Assembly: GCF_016107705.1 (NCBI RefSeq)
Contig: NZ_JAEHGC010000012.1
Location: forward strand, 103,025 to 167,024
DNA: 64,000 nt
Direction of reading: 5' to 3'
From: Neobacillus cucumis
Lineage (GTDB): Bacteria; Bacillota; Bacilli; Bacillales_B; DSM-18226
Shown: piece after piece, positions 60,925-64,000 of the stretch
Numbering within the stretch: the stretch's first letter is position 1
How the letters are laid out: every line of letters starts with the position of its first letter
Made by a program: the position numbers and the translations under genes
The notes under the pieces: model-generated
Told to the model about the DNA's origin: nothing
Database searches by the model: none
Seen by the model: the letters and a program-made list of their open reading frames with translations, nothing else

Positions 60925-61160
60925 ACGCAGTGACTGGGAGTATTAAGGAATGTTTATTGTTTAGAGAGCTGTCGGCTGGTGAAAGACAGTCAATAAAGTC
61001 CCCAACTCGCCCACGAGTGGTAAGACTGATATTTAAGTCTTAACAGTTGACATCCGTAATCAGTTATAAAGTGGATTTGTTGTAATAGCAAATCAACAAG
61101 AGTGGTACCACGAAGGTAAAGCCTATCGTCTTTTATATATGAGATGGTAGGCTTTTTATT
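60925..61160 (+). ncRNA. T-box riboswitch
   Basis: The distal Stem I loop CTGTCGGCTGGTGAAAGACAG-type hairpin (60968-60988), preceded by an AGAG element, the T-box sequence GAGTGGTACCACG (61100-61112) and the terminator stem AAAGCCTA/TAGGCTTT with a T-run (61118-61158) are all present. TGGT in the antiterminator bulge pairs with a tRNA whose discriminator base is A. The specifier lies near GTCCCCAAC (61007-61015 region of Stem I); I cannot fix it, and Pro or Val codons are the candidates. It controls the gene at 61194. Confidence 0.88.
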
Positions 61161-61193
61161 TTAAACAATTGGTGAGGCGAGGAGGAATATATT

Positions 61194-61751
61194 ATGGGAA
61201 CAGTTTATCCATCAATACTACCAATACATGAAGAATTTATAAGAAAACAACGGATTTTTTTCGTTGGTTCAGCACCAATATCAAGAGAGGGACATGTTAA
61301 CATTTCCCCTAAAGGTCATGATGTACTAAGGATATTTTCACCAAAGGAGGTCGCTTATTTAGATTTAACTGGTAGTGGAAATGAAACAAGTGCCCATTTA
61401 ATAGATAACGGTAGAATTACATTTATGTTCTTAGCTTTTGAAGGTCCCCCGATGATTTTACGTCTATACGGAAGAGGTAAGGTAGTATTACCAGATTCAC
61501 CAGAATGGGATGACATGGCTAAGCACTTTGACATCCTACCTGGTACTCGTCAAATAATTCATGCAAAGATTGAAACGGTAAAAACGTCATGTGGTTTTAG
61601 TGTTCCATTTTATTCATACAATGGTGAACGAGATACTCTTCAACAGTGGGCTACCAATAAAAGCGAACAAGACTTAGAAGAGTATCGTAAAAAGAAAAAT
61701 TCTATTAGTATGGATGGAATAGTTACACCAATTGGGGAAAAGTTTAACTAG
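61194..61751 (+). CDS. PNPOx-fold flavin-binding protein under T-box control
   Basis: 185 residues of the pyridoxamine-phosphate-oxidase-like family: QRIFFVGSAPISREGHVNIS, PKGHDVLRIFSPKEVAYLDL, GSGNETSAHL, FLAFEGPPMILRLYGRGKVV and CGFSVPFYSYNGERDTL. An FMN/F420-type split barrel is expected. GAGGAGG precedes the ATG. The T-box immediately upstream implies expression when one aminoacyl-tRNA is scarce, which is unexpected for this family and may point to an amino-acid-linked role. Confidence 0.87.
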   Translation: MGTVYPSILPIHEEFIRKQRIFFVGSAPISREGHVNISPKGHDVLRIFSPKEVAYLDLTGSGNETSAHLIDNGRITFMFLAFEGPPMILRLYGRGKVVLPDSPEWDDMAKHFDILPGTRQIIHAKIETVKTSCGFSVPFYSYNGERDTLQQWATNKSEQDLEEYRKKKNSISMDGIVTPIGEKFN

Positions 61752-61909
61752 CTTAATAACGTTAAATAGTAATAGTCCATGTTGGGCAACGGGTGCGTTT
61801 GTTCAATAAGAGCAATCGCTTTTCTTCTTGTTCCACTAAACCAGCTAATAGTTTGTCAATATTATTCAATAAAAACTTAAAATATCTACTAAAAATGTGC
61901 ATGACAAAT

Positions 61910-61945
61910 AACCTTCCGTTATTCTGGTTTTGGAAGGTTTTGTTT
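61910..61945 (+). terminator. terminator
   Basis: AACCTTCC (61910-61917) and GGAAGGTT (61932-61939) followed by TTGTTTTATTT. Probably ends the T-box gene transcript. Confidence 0.8.
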
Positions 61946-61965
61946 TATTTAGCTAGATTTAGGCT

Positions 61966-62310
61966 CTAAGCTATATCTTGGAAAGTTGTTCTGTTCTTTA
62001 AAAGGGCAAAGATCCAATGTAAGAGTTTATTTACACAAGCGATTACTGCTACTTTAAAAGGTTTTCCTTCCTCACGTTTCTTATCATAGAACTCTCGTAA
62101 TTTCTTATTTCGAGGAATGATTTCATCGCTTGTTTTGCTCTTACGACAGTCACGAATTGCACAACGCACAGCCATTTATAAGGCATGACGAAGCCTACTG
62201 GATCCTCTTTTTGTGATTCGATTTTTGGTGGCTGTAAACTTACCGGACTCGAATACACTAGGATCAACACCAGCGAAATATACGAGATCTAAGTCCCAAC
62301 CAGCCTCATT
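61966..62310 (-). pseudogene. IS110-family transposase remnant (C-terminal)
   Basis: The minus-strand frame NEAGWDLDLVYFAGVDPSVF then ESGKFTATKNRITKRGSSRL, RHAL and, after an in-frame TAA (at 62176-62178), MAVRCAIRDCRKSKT matches the C-terminal Transposase_20 domain of IS110-type (DEDD) recombinases. The N-terminal catalytic half is gone. Not functional. Confidence 0.85.
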
Positions 62311-62326
62311 CATGTTTCTGCAAGTA

Positions 62327-62386
62327 GGGGGCGAACCGTTTAGCTGACGGAGTTAAAGCCCCACGGGAAGTTACGTTCTACCGTGG
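62327..62386 (+). other. structured non-coding element next to IS remnant
   Basis: GGGGGC (62327-62332) can close with GCCCC (62358-62362) around an inner CCGT/ACGG stem (62336-62339, 62347-62350). A second perfect stem CCACGG (62361-62366)/CCGTGG (62381-62386) follows. Two stacked stems with GC-rich pairing in an AT-rich region suggest a structured RNA or a recombination end; identity unknown. Confidence 0.45.
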
Positions 62387-62578
62387 CTACTGATATAATA
62401 GGACCAAAATAAATAAGGTCAACCAAAAATATTTAGCATTCTGTTTAACCTTATAATACGAAAGGGCAGGTTAGTGCAACAAGCAACGCTAAAATATAAT
62501 AAATGAACTTGGTAATAATAAACTTTAATAATTAATCCATTTGTGATATATGATGTAAAGATTGGGGTAATTGTTTCG

Positions 62579-63118
62579 ATGAATGAATTTAAAGTTGTCC
62601 AAGATAAAAGGTTAAAATTTTTGGAGTCATATCATGAATATTGGACTGAACATGCCTTTCTAACATGGCAATGGTGGATTCTGGTTTTAGCAACAATCTT
62701 TATCTGGATTTTATGGTGGAAAAAAGTTAATAAAAATCAAATTCAATTGATATTGAACTATGGCTTAATTTTAGCATTTATTTCACTTTTACTTGATATG
62801 GTTGGACAGAACTATGGATTATGGGCATATCCAATTCGTTTATATTGGGCTTTTATTCCCCCTTTGGTTCCATTCGATATGTCTTTTATACCTGTAATTT
62901 TTATGCTGATATACCAAAAATATGGTCAAAAATGGACTTATTTCCTTATAGCAGTTTCAATTACTTCCGCATGTATATCATTTCTCATTGAGCCGTTATT
63001 TAAATGGATGGGTATTTATGTTATATACAATTGGAGGTCTATATACTCCTTTGTTATTTACATTATGTTGGCATTTTTTGTTAAAACTCTGGTTGATTTC
63101 TTTAATAGAAAGAAATGA
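62579..63118 (+). CDS. CBO0543-type membrane protein (third)
   Basis: 179 residues, paralogous to 55959-56510 over its full length: AFLTWQWWILVLATIFIWIL, LLLDMVGQNYGLWAYPIRLY, PFDMSFIPVIFML and IEPLFKWMGIYVIYNWRSIY. Five or six membrane helices. ATG at 62579 with GGGGTAA upstream. These proteins often occur in several copies per Bacillus genome; their function is unknown. Confidence 0.75.
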   Translation: MNEFKVVQDKRLKFLESYHEYWTEHAFLTWQWWILVLATIFIWILWWKKVNKNQIQLILNYGLILAFISLLLDMVGQNYGLWAYPIRLYWAFIPPLVPFDMSFIPVIFMLIYQKYGQKWTYFLIAVSITSACISFLIEPLFKWMGIYVIYNWRSIYSFVIYIMLAFFVKTLVDFFNRKK

Positions 63119-63433
63119 CACGAAATGCTTTGCTTTAGTCAACAACGAATGGACTGTTTCTGCAATTGGTTCGATTCTTCAAGATAAAGGTCGCCTTTTT
63201 CTTACAACAATGAGAATGTTTGTGAAATATTGTACTTAAACTATAGAGTGCAAAACTTGAAGTTCAAGCTGCCATTTTGGTGGCTATTTTTTATCGTACT
63301 AACGAAGCAGGTTAAGTCAACAATGTCCCTTAGTTCAAATGCCTCCCTAAAATTTAGGTAAGTAATATTTTAATTCTGAATGGAGAAAATACATTAGACA
63401 AATGATTTTAACCGAAAAGGGAGGAAAGGAAAA
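63119..63433. other. gene-free stretch
   Basis: AT-rich. No supported gene; the open frame that overlaps the end of the CBO0543 gene and runs to about 63239 has no RBS and looks spurious. The promoter of the CBS-domain gene should lie in its last 80 bases. Confidence 0.45.
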
Positions 63434-63856
63434 ATGACAAAAGTACATGATATAATGTCAAAAAATGTAAGGGTATGTACACCGCATGAGCCAGTGACAG
63501 CCGCAGCAAAAATTATGCGTGATATTAATTGTGGTTCCGTACCGGTTTGTGAGGGTAAAAAAGTGGTGGGATTGATAACTGACCGCGATATTGTCCTTAA
63601 TTGTGTTGCTGATGGAAAAGACTGTAGCTCAATCCATTGCCATGATGTTATGACTTCAGATGTAATTACCTGTTCTCCGGATACAGATGCACATGATTGT
63701 GCTCGTTTGATGTCTGATAATCAAATCCGCCGTATCCCTGTGGTCCAAAATGGAGAATTGGTTGGCATTTGTGCTATTGGTGACCTGGCAACAGTTGACA
63801 TTCATATTAATGAAGCAGGGGATGCGTTAAGTGATATTTCTCGACCGCTTCAATAA
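63434..63856 (+). CDS. CBS-domain pair protein
   Basis: 140 residues made of two CBS motifs: VHDIMSKNVRVCTPHEPVTA to GLITDRDIVLNCV, and CHDVMTSDVITCSPDTDAHD to VGICAIGDLATVDIH. It binds adenosyl nucleotides in related proteins and is often a stress or regulatory factor. Several Cys (VCTPHE, NCGSVPVCEG, NCVADGKDCSSIHCH, TCSPD) are more than usual for the family. GGGAGGAAAGG precedes the ATG. Own terminator follows. Confidence 0.9.
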   Translation: MTKVHDIMSKNVRVCTPHEPVTAAAKIMRDINCGSVPVCEGKKVVGLITDRDIVLNCVADGKDCSSIHCHDVMTSDVITCSPDTDAHDCARLMSDNQIRRIPVVQNGELVGICAIGDLATVDIHINEAGDALSDISRPLQ

Positions 63857-63875
63857 GAAATTTTCAGATTAATAA

Positions 63876-63915
63876 AAAAAGGAATAAACCGAGGGAAACG
63901 GGTTTATTCCTTTTT
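63876..63915 (+). terminator. terminator after CBS gene
   Basis: GGAATAAACC (63881-63890) and GGTTTATTCC (63901-63910), extended by A/T pairs into the T-run. The remaining bases to 64000 hold nothing recognisable. Confidence 0.9.
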
Positions 63916-64000
63916 AAATTTAGGCTTAATATATTCTCATGATTTTTGTAAGTCTATTTTAAAACTACATTAACCTGACGAGTTAAAGATTGTGAGGAAT

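Noticed and set aside
62049..62270. Minus-strand ORF of 73 codons overlapping the IS remnant
   Set aside because: It is a different frame from the transposase homology and has no RBS.

Overview
The window comes from a low-GC, endospore-forming member of the Bacillaceae (Bacillus/Neobacillus-like). The evidence is a CotD-type spore coat protein, a Spo0E-family phosphatase, a YtzI homologue, OhrA/OhrR, a B. subtilis-like purine catabolic cluster, a T-box leader, Rex and cre sites, and GGAGG-type ribosome binding sites with frequent TTG/GTG starts. I see no rRNA, tRNA, CRISPR array or intact mobile element. One decayed IS110-type transposase and many dispersed hairpin repeats are present.

Layout. 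1-3.3 kb: C39-like peptidase (5' end outside the window), CotD, phenylacetate-CoA ligase. 3.4-12.4 kb: a sigma-54 activator (minus strand) facing a clearly higher-GC eight-gene catabolic operon. The operon encodes two SDRs, a PPC/DUF296 protein, an acyl-CoA synthetase, an SCP2-type thiolase with its DUF35 partner, a BASS transporter and an MFS transporter. Its promoter region holds a 34-bp palindrome, a cre site and a -24/-12 promoter. 12.5-15 kb: a small coiled-coil ORF, a PD-(D/E)XK plus winged-helix protein followed by a nested palindromic element, and an unknown protein. 15.4-21 kb: purine ring catabolism (guaD pseudogene, OHCU decarboxylase, urate oxidase, HIU hydrolase, allantoinase, allantoate amidohydrolase), ending in a 52-bp tandem repeat and a copied fragment of the sigma-54 regulator. 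21-26.5 kb: cytochrome P450, J-domain protein, a radical SAM/SPASM maturase with a 28-residue candidate precursor peptide, and a Rex-box-controlled YwcJ-type FNT channel. 26.5-27.4 kb: a chimeric gene remnant built from pieces of two other loci in this window.

27.5-33.3 kb: OhrA/OhrR, TetR-nitroreductase-ABM, a Tat-exported metallophosphoesterase followed by tatA, and a TerC/YjbE protein. 33.4-37.2 kb: an unusual four-gene operon (ACAD-fold flavoprotein without the usual catalytic Glu, cytosolic PhnD-like protein, MetE-C-domain protein, OsmC-like protein). 37.9-39.1 kb: an FtsW paralogue. 39.3-45.2 kb: a sucrose regulon (PTS IIA, LacI-type repressor, IIBC, sucrose-6-P hydrolase, fructokinase) with five copies of a GGAATCGATTCC-type operator. 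45.4-54.4 kb: several unknown or surface-type proteins, a staygreen protein, a DAO-type oxidoreductase, a YobU/YobV-like pair and a LysR/CMD/HIBADH-like cluster. 54.5-64 kb: a degraded region with gene fragments, three CBO0543-family membrane proteins, PNPOx-family proteins (one behind a T-box), YjdM/YtzI, a Cys-rich protein, Spo0E, isochorismatase, an IS110 remnant and a CBS-domain protein.

The best candidates for undescribed biology are the radical SAM/28-mer pair, the ACAD-PhnD-MetE-OsmC operon, the sigma-54 operon, and the T-box placed before a PNPOx-family gene. All functions are read from sequence motifs and remembered family features; no database search was run.
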